Assembly (NCBI GenBank): GCA_014526335.1
Contig: JACTAT010000006.1
Span: 5,645,128-5,709,127, forward strand
DNA from: Chrysaora quinquecirrha
Taxonomy: Eukaryota; Cnidaria; Scyphozoa; Semaeostomeae; Pelagiidae
Length of the DNA: 64,000 nt
Reading direction: 5' to 3'
Below the pieces are notes generated by a model. That model saw only the letters and a list, made by a program, of their open reading frames with translations. It was not told the origin of the DNA and did not search any database. Shown here one piece after another: positions 44,130 through 55,775 of this stretch (within the stretch, counting starts at the first letter, position 1; each line of letters starts with the position of its first letter). A program made the position numbers and the translations under genes.

Positions 44130-46340
44130 TGTCAGGAATGGGCTGAATAAGTGCATGTCCTCAGACGATCAGTAAGCGCTAAGAGGAAAATTGGTTTACG
44201 TTCGATCAAAAGGACAATTATGGTAGGGAGTGCCAAGGAATCGGTTGCAGCTCACAGAATTAAGTACCTGTTGCCAGAATTTTCTTGAGAGCAAGACATG
44301 CCACGAAATCTGTTGAAGCTCATACAAATAAAGAACGTGTATTGTCAGAAGCTGTCATTGCCAGGGAATCAGTTGCAGTTTAGCAGAATGGTCACCTTGG
44401 TGTCAAAGAGAAGGAAACGCAGGGTTTGCCAGGAAATTACTTCGTCAAATTGAAGAACATGTCAGAGATCCGTAAATGTGAGAGTGCTACGGAATCGGTT
44501 GTAGTTCACCTGAGTGAAGAAAATGTTCGCAACAGATCAGAACAAGCAGGGAATGCCATGAAAATGACCGAAGCGATCTGAATGAAGAACATTGCTCGAT
44601 GATCAGTGACTATTCAGTGCCAGTGAAACGTTTGAAGTTCCCCAGAATGTAGAACATGTTGTCAAAAGATTCATGAACTCAAAGAAGACCATGGAATCGA
44701 TGGATGTGAATCCGTGGAAGCTCTTCCAAGCGAGGAACATGTCAGCAAATCAGTGCACGCAGGGTATGTCATGAAATCGATAAAAACCCATCTTATTGAA
44801 TTGAGATCATCTTGTCATGGGATCAGTAAAAGCTGAAAGTGCCAGAGAAACGTTTAAAGTTCCCCAGAATGTAGAACATGTTGTCAAAAGATTCATGAAC
44901 TCAAAGAAGACCATGAAATCGATGGATGTGAATCCGTGGAAGCTCTTCCAAGTGAGGAACATGTCAGCAAATCAGCGCACGCAGGGTATGTCATGAAATC
45001 GATAAAAACCCATCTTATTGAATTGAGATCATCTTGTCATAGGATCAGTAAAAGCTGAAAGTGCCAGAGAAACGTTTAAAGTTCCCCAGAATGTTGAACA
45101 TGTTGTCAAAAGATTCATGAACTCAAAGAAGACCATGGAATCGATGGATGTGAATCCGTGGAAGCTCTTCCAAGCGAGGAACATGTCAGCAAATCAGTGC
45201 ACGCAGGGTATGTCATGAAATCGATAAAAACCCATCTTATTGAATTGAGAGCATCTTGTCATAGGATCAGTAAAAGCTGAAAGTGCCAGAGAAACGTTTA
45301 AAGTTCCCCAGAATGAAGAACATGTTGTCAAAAGATTCATGAACTCAAAGAAGACCATGGAATCGATGGATGTGAATCCGTGGAAGCTCTTCCAAGCGAG
45401 GAACATGTCAGCAAATCAGTGCACGCAGGGTATGTCATGAAATCGATAAAAACCCATCTTATTGAATTTGAGAGCATCTTGTCATAGGATCAGTAAAAGC
45501 TGAAAGTGCTAGAGAAACGGTTGAGGCTCGCCGTAATGAATAACATATTGTCAAAGAATCCGTGAACGCGTAGAGTGCCCCGAAATAGGTTGATGCTCAC
45601 CCAAGTGAAGAACATGCTATCAGAAGATCAGTACATCCAGAATATGCCAAAAAACAGCTGAAGTTCATCTCAAAAAGAACATATTGTCATAAGCTCAGTG
45701 AAGGCTGTAAGTGCCCGAGAACGGTTTGGGTTTGTCGGAACAAAAACATTTTGTTAAAGTTCAGGAAACGCATTAAACACTAGGAAATAGACTAAGTTTG
45801 TTACGATGAAGAACATGTGATTAGAAGATCCTTGAACACAGAAAGTACCATGGACTCGTTTGGATTTCATCCGTTTGCAGTTCGCTAACCGAAAATCAAT
45901 CAGTGCAGGGTTTCTCTGGAATCGTTCCTAGCTCACCAGAATGAAGAAGACAGAAAATCGGTTTACCAATCGATCAGACAGAATAGCTTGTCAAAATCAG
46001 AGAATGCCAACGTCTGCCAAGGAAGTGGTTGGAATCGATCCGGTTAAAGAAACCGTTGTTTGAAGGTCAGCAAAGGAAGGTAGAGGCCATGCTGTCAGAA
46101 TGTCGGTTAATGTAGATGACGAATTTAAAAATCGGTGTGCAATTATAATAACAAAAATTCAAGACATAGCGGATGAGTGAAGAACAATCCTTGCAGTCGT
46201 GCATTGGGCAAAGTGCTTCTCAAGAAAAGGAATCAGTGGGAAGGTCGGGTAATCAAAAAGTACAACCCAATGATTCATCGAGGTCAAGGTGAAGAAAGGA
46301 ATCCAGCCAGGGTATCAGCAAAATGAAAGACTGTCTCCAG
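44130..46340. repeat. satellite-like block with 222-bp higher-order units
   Basis: Starts of the ordered units are at 44601, 44821, 45043, 45265 and 45488 (spacing 220-223 bp). Each unit splits into three related segments of about 72-77 bp, sharing GAACATGT(T/C) and (A/G)ATCAGT(G/A)-type words. On both sides, 44130-44600 and 45540-46340, the same monomer recurs in more diverged, unordered form (GGAATCGGTTG, GAAGAACATG, AGATCAGTG). This is the core-and-flank layout of higher-order satellites. There is no consistent open frame. Confidence 0.85.
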
Positions 46341-46615
46341 CCACCGAGTGTCATTCATCGAACGGAGGACATCCTGTCGTTAGAGTATAGTCAGGTTCAG
46401 CAGTTAATATGAGTATTTGTTTACCACACAATTTTTGGTTTAATTATTTTGTCTTGTCATCCAATCAGTAGGTTACCAACGAAGAAAATTTACTCAGATC
46501 CTAAAAGCACTCCTCGTAGCAAAATCTCCGATTATATCAAGATATGCTTCAGACTTAAAAATGTTTTTGAAAGTTGCATAGCACTTCATTTTCTTGTCAA
46601 GAACTATCTGTTGTC

Positions 46616-47690
46616 TCAGGTTTTCCATAGCAACAGACTCAAAATGTCTACGTACTTTTTTTTTATTTCGGATTTGCTATCAAATTCAGTGACGTTGTAT
46701 AATTCTTGTAATGACCTTACTGCAGACACCCAATTATTATGACCTATATCAGCATCATTAGTTAACATATTTAAGGCTTTATTAGCATAGCGGTTACAAT
46801 CTAAATTAGTTAAACGATTAAAGAATTTCAAAATATTTACATGATGATTAGATACTACAGATATTCTTCCTAATTCAGGATACACCGCGTCAGTACTGGT
46901 TGTCGATTTCACGCCCAGGGCATATTTGCAAGCTTTGAGGTGCAGTCTTTCGAGGGAAGGTTGTTCACTAGTTCCCCAAACCTCAGAGGCATAGTTTAGA
47001 ATCGGCATTATGGTATGATCAAAAAGAAACAAAAAGAGTCTAGGTTGAAAACCATCCCAATCATTATTTTTGCTAAGCAGAGAGAAATTACATTTTTGAG
47101 CCTTTTCTTTAACTTTTTCTACATGTTCAGAGAAGGAGCCGTTTGACTGTATGGTTACACCCAGATATTTTTAAGATTCACACTCTTCTACTTCTTTATC
47201 CCCAAGATACCAAACTGGCAAATTTTCTGGTCTGATTTTGTGAATCTTTCAAGCACATTGAGTTGTGCCTGAAGATCCTTTGGGCTTCTAGCTATCAAAA
47301 CAAGATCATCAGCATATAGAATTGAATGTATTGACTCGTCTCCAAGATTGACACCTTCAGATTGTTCACGCAATTTATTGTGCAAATCGTTCAGAAATAA
47401 AGCAAACAGTAACGGACTCAAAAGGCAGTCTTGTCTTACACCGTGAGAGCAAAGAAAAACTTCAGTTAAACAATCTTTTCACTTTACGCATGACATTACT
47501 TTTGAATGTAGAGAAGATATTGTTGTTAGGAGATGTCCTTATAACCCATAATGCATTAGACTTGTCAAAAGTTTCTTATGATCAACTGAGTCGTATGCCT
47601 TTCGAAAATCAACAAAACAAAGGTAAAGAGTGCCCTTTTTATTCTGAAACGTCCTTTCTATTATTGCATGAAGAGTAAAGATATGGTCTG
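46616..47690 (-). pseudogene. LINE reverse transcriptase, broken
   Basis: The minus strand carries TLYLCFVDFRKAYDSVDHKK near 47620 (catalytic Asp block), SHGVRQDCLLSPLLFALFL near 47430, the SILYADDLVLIARS box near 47320, and a C-terminal segment DHTIMPILNYASEVWG and LHLKACKYALGVKS at 47010-46900. Stops near 47550, 47490 and 47190 and frame changes interrupt it. The block sequence differs from the other LINEs here. Confidence 0.82.
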
Positions 47691-47694
47691 ATAA

Positions 47695-47886
47695 CTAAAT
47701 AACTGAACAGGATCTAACAATCGAATTACGCATTAAGAGAGAAATTCCCCCCGAAGCTCTGCCGCCATGAAAGTTTTGACTACCTGGGAAGTGAAATTCC
47801 ACAAAATTATTATCAAAATTTAAACATAGAGCAGAAATGTTTATGCCGCTGACCAAACGGCTCTTGCGCCTACAAGGAAGGGTCAA
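47695..47886 (-). pseudogene. LINE endonuclease fragment fused to RT remnant
   Basis: This frame includes LVSGINISALCLNFDNN and GRASGGISLLMRNS, the latter like the R-x-x-G-G-I region of LINE APE-type endonucleases. It adjoins the RT at 47690 directly, so the region between endonuclease and RT is deleted. Confidence 0.5.
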
Positions 47887-49500
47887 AATGGAGGGGGGAG
47901 GGAGGGGCAGATTTTTTCACCACAGCAACCCAACAGCGTGATCAGGCATCTTGGAACGCGTGAAGTGAAAAGGTTGGCCATGATGCTGTAGACTGAGGAG
48001 GTGGCTACAGTCAAGTGAAGTTTCATGGAGATCTGTAGGGTTTAAGTGGTAAATAGATGCTTATATTTCATCAGCAGGGAAGACGGTTTTTACAGCGAAA
48101 TTTCCGGAAATGTAAATTGAAGATATCTCAAAAACTGTACCCTGCCACAAGATGAATTTTTCATGAAATGGATCTCCAACATGAGGACGACATTCTGATT
48201 CAGGTCTGTATACTCGGAAAATTGGCAAACTATTTCAAATTTTAGCTCAAACTGGCATCAGTTTAAGATTGAGAACACACTTCCCCTATCAATCTAAATT
48301 CTTCACTCACAAATATTTCGATACAAACCTAACTTTCCGAGATTTTTTATGTTACCTGGCGTAGACCCGAGCTTAAATTCTCAAGTTTTCAAACCGTATT
48401 AGAGATCGAACATGCTGTTACTTTTCTACTGCGGAACAAAAAATTAGTGTACATTTTCGTAATAAAAATGCAAAACTTTATGTGGGTAAATTCAGTTGCA
48501 AATTGTGAAAAATCCCTACCCTTCCACAACACAATTTTTTTCAGCTGAAAGAGCATGTCTCAAACTCCTTAAAACACTATATCTCACTTATGGGAAAATT
48601 GGCAAACATACTGAAATTTTTCTCCAAATGTATTCATAATGACATGTTGCCTAGGCCCATTCCATTCTATTTTTCAAGTACTGTTCTGCTTTATGTAATG
48701 TACAATATTGATTAAAATTCTTTTAGCAAAGCATGTGAATGTTATATTCAAAGGGCACTGGGACTTTCCACTTCAAACAATTATTGTGTTTTGTAATCCT
48801 AGGGTAATTAGTGTCTGGTAATTAGTGTCTGAGCAGATGTGTACTGTAACTGATAAGCTGGGGAGTTGCCGACAGGATAATTAATGCTGAAGAAGGATGT
48901 TGTTAGAGATATCTCTGTTTTTGTTTAGAATAGAGAATGAATTTCAAATTTCAAAAATTTAGTTTGTTGAATTTGTTAACTTGTCATTTCTTGGTGAAGC
49001 TAAAATAACTAATTTTTTATCTTACTTTCTTTACTTTATTCAGTTTTTCACAATTTTTAAACATTTCATAGTGTTCTTCTAAAACCAGAACATTTGCATT
49101 ATAGGATACACTAAAGGATTTTCTTAGAAGGCAATGGTAGACCAAGATAAATGAAAATAAGTGCTGCCATCTGAAATTATTCATGAAAAACCAAGAATGA
49201 AACAATAAACTGATTTTTCTACACAAAAGAGTAATTTATTGTTTTTTCCCCACAAAGAGAGTTTATCATGGTGTGGCCTAAACCAAGAGTTGAGAGTTGT
49301 ATGCATAAAACATCTACTATCTCTTTGGAAAATTTAATCATCCATCATCACTGATTTCCCCAGAAGATATCATTGTTTTATTTTCATCTTGTCTGAGTTT
49401 CCAAAGCTTTATTTAACACAAATAATTAACCAAAATTCGAAACATTAAACACACAAGCAAAATCCTCACAGCTTTGTGCCTTTGTTCAACAGTAGAAAAT
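47887..49500. other. unassigned 1.6-kb interval between two endonuclease fragments
   Basis: Unique sequence with no coding motif, lying between pieces that belong to one kind of LINE. It may be an insertion; no target duplication or inverted ends were found. Confidence 0.35.
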
Positions 49501-49794
49501 TCAACTCAATTTTCGTTTTTGCAAGTGCAGAAGAAAATTCGTGCGCATAAGTAACATTTCTGCTCTATGTTCAAAATTTAGAGAAACACTATAACTTTTG
49601 TCACGCCATGTTTGGGAGGAGCAAATTAAATCGTTGTTATCTGTTATTTCATACAGATTTCTCGCTTCAGACGTTTTAATTATATTTACAGAAGAGTTTC
49701 GCAAGCCATTTATATTCCAGGCACATACCTGGAGGGGCTTTGAAAGAGGCGATTTCGTCTTTCTATCACTTAGTTCAGTGTACCACAGCCGCAA
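49501..49794 (-). pseudogene. LINE endonuclease N-terminal fragment
   Basis: LQVCAWNINGLRNSS followed by DLICSSQTWRDKSYS is the start of an APE-like endonuclease (W-N-I-N-G-L and the Q-T-W block; the usual Glu before TW is Gln). It may be the 5' part of the LINE whose other pieces are at 47886-46616. Confidence 0.65.
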
Positions 49795-50149
49795 AATGAC
49801 GACTTATTTCCAGTGACTGGGGAAATGCTGGTGAGGTTTTCTACTGTTTTCAATGCTGTTGTCAATACTGGCTATGAAATAAGTCTTGTCAAGGCAAAAG
49901 AGCTATTTGTTCATTTTTTCATTTTCACATTATTTAATGTTGGATTTCATGTCTTAAGCGTCTAATACAATGTACTAATTTATTCCAACTTAATTAATTA
50001 CTCTAATTACAAGAAAAATAATATAACTACTATAATTACTAAGAACATAATCTACAGGTGCATTGCTCACCAGACCAGGATTTTAATTTATTTTTAAAAG
50101 CGGCAAGGGTTGGAATCATCTTAATTTCATCACTAAGGATGTTTGGCTG

Positions 50150-51950
50150 TCAGTCATGATATTGACTGACAGCCAAAATGTGTCTTGACCTTTGGAAGTT
50201 TACAAAGGTCGTTATTCTCAAGTTATATCTCATTTCTTTCTTTTCGTGAAACTCCCAAAGATAGGAAGGATTCAGCTGATGTATTGTTTTGTAGACCTCG
50301 ATCAATGGTTGTTGAAGATTTTTTATGTGTATTGTCTGGCTGTTGTTTCGACTCAATAGCATATCAAAGGAGGATTCATAGTCCTGGTAGAGCACCCTTA
50401 GAGCACGTTTATGGGTTATAATACTGCTTGCCGCTTTGCAACAGAACGCCAACACCAAAGGACAATAATTGAAGTTTGTTAAGATGACCGAGCTGCATAT
50501 TGATTTTGCTTGATCTATAGTGAGATAGGGACTAAGTCTTGCAAAGGCACTAACTTTGTTGTTAACGTTCGAACAAAGACCTTTAATATGCATGTCAAAT
50601 GTTACCTTTTTGTCAATATGGATTCCTAAAAGTTTCACGTTTTCTGCTGATGATATTTTATGACCATTAATATTAAGGCGTAAATATGTATTATTTTTAA
50701 GACCAAGGAACATAACCTGGAACTTTTCGGGATTCAGCACCATCCCACTTTCGGAAAACCAATCTAACAAAAGAGCTAAGTCATTTTCTAATCCACATAT
50801 TATTTCCATGAGATTTTTACCACATATATTGTATTATCGTCAGCAAAATTGTATATGTTTGACTCTAGGTTCATCAGAAGTAGGTCATTTAAAAAGATGT
50901 TAAAGAGCATGGGTCCTAGTACAGATCCTTGTGGCACACCGATTTTGACTTTATGTTGTGAGCTTTTGAAGCTCCCAATTATAACCGTATCGGCTTTCTA
51001 GGTAGCTACAAATGAGCTGAAGGCTATCGCTATCGAACCCTCTAATTTTGCTATGAGGAGGTCATGGGGCAAACAGTCATAGGCCTTTGATAAGTCCATG
51101 AGTATTGTACCAACAATTCCCGAAGAGTCGAGACATCTTCTCCATAATTCAAGCACCCTAATTAATGCATTCTGGGTGCTGTAAGACTCTCGAAAGCCAG
51201 ATAACAAGTTTGGTAGCTTGTTTTCGATACTGATGATAAGACACTTATTGGTCTGTAGTTGGATTTCAAGGTTGCATAAGTGTTTTTGAATGTAGGAGAG
51301 ACATTTGCTGCCTTAAGTTCGCTAGGGAATTGACAGTTATATATTGCAGAGTTTATGCAGTCAGTCAGGTATGGGCATATAATATTTTTTGTTGTTTTAA
51401 GTATGCCGGTAGGGATTTTTCCACCATTAGACTTGTTTGTATCTAGTGCCTCAATCTGCCTCATGACCTCGTTTGGAATTATGTGGGAGAATTAAAATTT
51501 TTCAGTATTCTGATAAAAGGTTTTGATCCTTCTTATACTTGGATGCCTACGTACTTATTAACTGCTCTCACTACCAATTGTGCTGGTGTCATATTCACGG
51601 GCTTCCAGTTTCTGTTCAGTTTTACAACAATATTCCTTTGATCTTGGTATCTTTTTATATCTTCTTGTTTCTTTGTTTTGTTGGCAACATTTTTTAGTCG
51701 GGATCTTCTCATGATTTCCTTCCTTAGGTCCTTGTTCATGTGTGGTTTGTTGTTTGCCCGAACAATTTTTGTTTTTTGAGGGGCATTTGCATTAAAGGAA
51801 TTCGTAAAAATTATCTCAAACTGTTCTTATTGTGTTGGAAGGGAATCGAGAATATTAACTGCTAATTCATTTTCAAATTTTTGCTGAGACCAATTTTTAT
51901 AGTCTCTGTAGGTAATTTTTGTTGTTTCAACCTTTTCGAATGCCCGATTT
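50150..51950 (-). pseudogene. esterase-LINE reverse transcriptase
   Basis: Blocks appear in several frames: a basic linker (MNKDLRKEIMRRSRLKNVAN, 51739), LKSNYRPISVLSSVSK (near 51270), GIVGTILMDLSKAYDCLPHD with catalytic Asp (near 51105), GVPQGSVLGPMLFNIFLNDL (near 50930), FADDNTIYV (near 50840), KLLGIHIDKKVTFDMH (near 50620) and a C-terminal tail to 50150. Frame changes occur near 51460, 51200, 50990 and 50815. Confidence 0.88.
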
Positions 51951-52082
51951 TAGAATGGTACAAATCATATGATGGTGGTCACTAAATCATGTTTCAAACG
52001 ACTTGGAATGCATGAATGAATGTTTACAATTAATTAAAATTTGATCGATACAGCGTCCAAATTCATGATCCGTTAGGATTAT

Positions 52083-52640
52083 CCTATCTCACTCAACTTA
52101 GAGTAGGACTCAGTAAATTGTGCTTTCACAAATTTAAGCATAATTTAATTTTAGAGATACTGCAATGTGCCCTACTAATGATGAAATTGAGACTACGCAA
52201 CACTTTTTGTTGCTCTGCCCCTCCTTTGAGACTGAGCGTCGAATCCTTCTCCCTGATGTTTATGAATTAATTCGTCCATTTGGGTATGTAGATCTTTCAA
52301 ATGAGGTTCTACTGCAACTTTTACTGTATGGTGATAAAAACCTCCCAGTTAACCTCAACAAATGTATACTTGAGTTAACCATAAATTACATCTATATGAC
52401 CGTTCGATTCGGTTGACACCCACTTCAGACTAATAATAAGCAATGAACCACCTTGTCCACTTTTTGTATTTATCTGTTTAAGTAAATATTCATTTTTGTA
52501 AAATCAGTGTATCGTATTTTTCTTTTCTTAATGTGTAATTCCAGGAGGTAGTCATGATATCTTGCTCCTCCTGGTATCGTCTTTGTAATGTAGTTATTTG
52601 TTTTGTTACTTGTTCTAAGATTTTATACTGAATAAAAAAA
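52083..52640 (+). mobile_element. 5'-truncated LINE 3' end inserted into another LINE
   Basis: On the plus strand, LTQLRVGLSKL near 52090, then EIETTQHFLLLCPSFETERR and a tail to the stop at 52414, match an ORF2 C-terminus. A noncoding 3' region follows and ends with AATAAAAAAAATA near 52630-52640, like an A-rich tail. The flanking minus-strand sequence on both sides belongs to one endonuclease. A 7-bp-scale disturbance near 52150 shifts the frame. Confidence 0.7.
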
Positions 52641-53340
52641 ATACAGCATCCCTTTGATGATTTAAAGCATGTTGCACTTTTAATCAGGTTATATAAGTTG
52701 TGATCTTTACTTGGGAGTAACATATTTTTCTCACTAATTTCAGCGTTAAAGTCACCAAGGACTACTACATTTTCATAATTTTGAGATCTGTCCAATACTT
52801 CAGACAGATCTTGAAAAATACTTCAGATCTTGGTTTCGTGGTCTGTATATCGCTAAGACCAACCATTTTTGCTTTCTTATGTTAATTTCGAGTGACACTA
52901 TTAGAATATCAGGTGCCTTCGTAAATGTAAGTTCCTTAGAAATGAGTCTTTCCCTAATATAGACTAGAATACCACCGCTTCTATCAGATACATCCAATCT
53001 ATATGGAGTTTTATATCCTTCTATCAGAAATTGGCTCGAAAGAAATGATGACTCAATTTTCGATTCTGCTATGGTTAAAATGTCCCAGTTATCTTTCATC
53101 ATCATTGAAAAATTATCAAATTTGTTTCGTATGGAGTTTATATTCAAATAGCTTATTATAATATTCTTTGGATATCTCAGGTGAAGGGTTTTGAGTTCGT
53201 CAAAAGGGTCAGCCTCATTTCCAAGGTTACCGGTTGTTATTGGATACCTAAGATCGGCATCTTCAATAAAGATATTATTGTTTAAGCCTTCATTATTATT
53301 TGTTTCATTACTGCTTAAGCGTTCGTTATCATTTGTTTTA
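52641..53340 (-). pseudogene. esterase-LINE APE endonuclease
   Basis: SYLNINSIRNKFDNF (N-block), LTIAESKIESSF (with the catalytic Glu), RSGGILVYIRERL and, after a frame change near 52800, NVVVLGDFNAEIS (the G-D-F-N motif) are visible. The last histidine block (SDHHHM) is found beyond the inserted LINE, near 51975. The enzyme would nick target DNA to prime reverse transcription. Confidence 0.85.
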
Positions 53341-53393
53341 TTATTTGCATTTTCTATATATCTATTTTTTCCTGGGCTGGCTAGTTCTGCAGT

Positions 53394-54173
53394 TCAAAAA
53401 TTTTTAATAAAATTAATAAAATTATTGGCAAGATATGAATTACCCTTTTCGTTTAAGTGAAGTTTCTTTCGGCTAAGGCAAGATCCATCTAAATTAGAGT
53501 TGTCAATGAATTCAATATGTTTTTCTTTTGCCAAGTCTTTCATTTTAGCATTGAAATCTGTAACGCTAAATTTTTTGTCTCTGGCTTGCTTGTCCTTTCT
53601 CATAACAGCACTTGATTTGGCTATAACCGTCTTGGGGGCGTGGCATTTGATGTTTTCAATGATTCTGGTGAAATTTCCCAGTGTGTCTGTTTCTTCGTTG
53701 CTAGTAAGGTCGTTTGTTCCTGCATGTATAATAATGCAGTCAGGTTTTCTTCTTACAACTGGTTTGATAAAGTCCACTATGTCCATCGTTGTTGCTCCAG
53801 AATGCGGTTTTACTTTCACGTTATGAACTTTCTGCAATCCTTCTTCATAGATCCCATTCAGTATTGAATCTCCGACTATGGTAACTCTTTTCCTTTTTGA
53901 CTTTTGTTTCTCTTTGTTATTTTCTTCTGGTCTTTTGTACCTGTTTTCAGTGTTGGTGTCCTCTATGTTTTTGTCAGCTGAAGCCTGAAATTCATCTGCT
54001 GTCATTTTGTGGTTGCCTTGTTGATCTTTTGTTGGATAATGTTGTTTATTCCCAACAGGCGTTTCATATTTGTTGTTTGTTGTTGTAATCTGCTTTGGAT
54101 GTTCAAGCAATCTTTCGATAACAAATTGTTTGTCATTTAGTTGTCTTTCTAAAGAGAATATTCGCTCGTTCAA
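53394..54173 (-). CDS. esterase-LINE ORF1: coiled coil and SGNH hydrolase
   Basis: The 259-residue open part of ORF1. Residues about 1-25 are heptad-like (IFSLERQLNDKQFVIERLLE), followed by a polar linker, then an SGNH/GDSL esterase: VTIVGDSILNG (nucleophile Ser), IIIHAGTNDLTS (block with Gly and Asn) and KKLHLNEKGNSYLANNF (catalytic His). All blocks look intact. Coding extends upstream to an ATG near 54624 but with stops and one shift near 54340. The frame closes with TGA at 53394 and the endonuclease ORF continues in the same frame beyond it. Such esterases may act on lipids or membranes during retrotransposition. Confidence 0.9.
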   Translation of the reverse strand: MNERIFSLERQLNDKQFVIERLLEHPKQITTTNNKYETPVGNKQHYPTKDQQGNHKMTADEFQASADKNIEDTNTENRYKRPEENNKEKQKSKRKRVTIVGDSILNGIYEEGLQKVHNVKVKPHSGATTMDIVDFIKPVVRRKPDCIIIHAGTNDLTSNEETDTLGNFTRIIENIKCHAPKTVIAKSSAVMRKDKQARDKKFSVTDFNAKMKDLAKEKHIEFIDNSNLDGSCLSRKKLHLNEKGNSYLANNFINFIKNF

Positions 54174-54845
54174 ACTTCTGACGAGAGCTTCACGATCATT
54201 ATCAGCATTTATAACTTTTTGGGGACTAGTCGGCTTATATTTGTTTGCGACCCCTACTTGAGAGATAAGTTCACTGTGCGTAAATTTTTTAAAGTCCTCA
54301 AAGTCAAGAAGGAATTTTTCAAAGTCTTGCTTACTTAAAAAACACGTTCATCCTCTTGCAACGGGTCTGTTTGTGTTTCGCAGCTTTCCTTGTCGTCTTT
54401 CATACAAATCCTCTCGTCATATTATTGATATGATATTTTTCCATTCACAGAAGTTGTGTACATTTTATTCTTTTTTACTGCCTCTTCCAATGCAGCGATA
54501 GTAATGGCGTCACCCATTCCATGCTTCAACCTGCAATGCTCAACTATGTTTTCTCAATATCTTCCTTGTTTACCATTTTTTAGACTTTCTGATGCTTCTA
54601 TCACGTTATTAATATCAATTTCCATGTTTGTTTACTAAAACAACTAAACTAATAAGCAATTTATAAAATTTGTAAAATTTTCAAAAGCACTGATTCAAGC
54701 AACCGCTCAACAGCCAACGTGTTCGGGGTGTTTGTCTTATGTCCCCGGCGACAAGAATGTACGACCCAGAAAAACCAACATGCTTTCAAGTTTTTTATGG
54801 TCTGAAGGGGAAAGTGTTTAGCCAATCAGAGAAAAGAAAAATGCT

Positions 54846-55240
54846 GTGATGAATGCGTGCCACGAAAAAGGAATCAACATTCTCAAGACATCATTTGACG
54901 GCAAATGCTTTTCACTAATTATCAAAGATGCAGAGGGCAAGCCATTAACTCTGATCCAGCTTCAACATGAAGTATTTGAAAAGGCAAAGAAGATGTCGAA
55001 ACAAGAAATAATTAGCAGCATAATATCGAAAGCGAAATCTGCCTTAACTGAAGAAGAAAAGTAAATCAATAAGAATGAGTACAGCGTCAATGGAAAGGTT
55101 GTAGTGAAGGGGTTGCAATTACCTAAAAATCCATATAAAAAGCTTTATACTGCCATTTCAGAGTATGATAAAGGAAAGAAACAATCGCAAAGTGTGCCAC
55201 AGCCAAGCGCTGGGAAAAATTGCAAAAGGCAAAAAGGGCA
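54846..55240 (+). pseudogene. unrecognised coding remnant
   Basis: ACHEKGINILKTSFDGKCF, then DAEGKPLTLIQLQHEVFEKA and, past a stop at 55064, VVVKGLQLPKNPYKKLYTA form a coding-like, Lys-rich stretch. The pattern of conserved-looking residues suggests a real protein family, but I cannot name it. It lies just upstream of the hAT remnant in the same orientation. Confidence 0.4.
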
Positions 55241-55284
55241 AAGCTAAGGAAACCCAAAGCTCTAAACCACAATATTCCAACCGA

Positions 55285-55775
55285 AGTCATCGGCACAGAT
55301 ATCCAGAAAAATTATTGAGTCTGCAAAATATTATAAGTGTGTTGGTCAGGGCTATAATGGTGTTTCTGTAGTGGCTGGTCACTTGAATGGTGTTCAGCAG
55401 AAGATCCCTGCAAAAACTACCACATGGCATAATATGTTCACTGTCTCTCTAACAGACTGAATCTGGTGATTTTTGCTGTTGTCAGAAGTGTCAGCTGTGT
55501 AGATAACATGATTTCCCTGTTTAAAACCATTCATGCATTCATCAGTTCCAGCACTATTCATGTCAGATGGGTTGAGAAGCAAAACAAAAAACGTTTGAAG
55601 GTTATGGAAATCGATAAAGTTTCAGTCACTAGATAGGCTACCCAAGCAAAACAGTTTTGCACTGTATACCAACGACTGCCAGTCATTTATGAAGTGCTGA
55701 TTGAGATTTTTGAAGACATTAGGCCACAATTTTCTACAGAGCATGAGGAAAGAACGAATTCAATCACCTTACAAC
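55285..55775 (+). pseudogene. hAT-like transposase remnant (DUF4371 region)
   Basis: CVGQGYNGVSVVAGHLNGVQ (55336-55395) is the G-Q-G-Y-D-G-A-x-x-M-S-G region of hAT-type transposases. A Tyr-x-H-C-like region follows around 55430, then KVSVTRWATQAKQFCTVYQR with its Arg-Trp pair near 55620-55680. Frames change and stops occur, so it is dead. No terminal inverted repeats were found. Confidence 0.7.

Larger units (their letters stand above)
50150..54640 (-). mobile_element. CR1/L2-like LINE with esterase ORF1
   Basis: Order on the minus strand: ORF1 start near 54624, coiled-coil and SGNH esterase (to 53394), APE endonuclease (about 53340-52640), RT (about 51740-50150). The endonuclease is interrupted at 52083-52640 by the tail of another LINE in opposite orientation. 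Multiple frameshifts make it inactive. An esterase in ORF1 is known from CR1, L2, Crack and Daphne LINE groups. Confidence 0.85.

Noticed and set aside
44130..46340. Regular repeats that could suggest a CRISPR array
   Set aside because: There are no conserved short repeats with unrelated spacers; whole units are related. The genome is eukaryotic and no cas genes are present.
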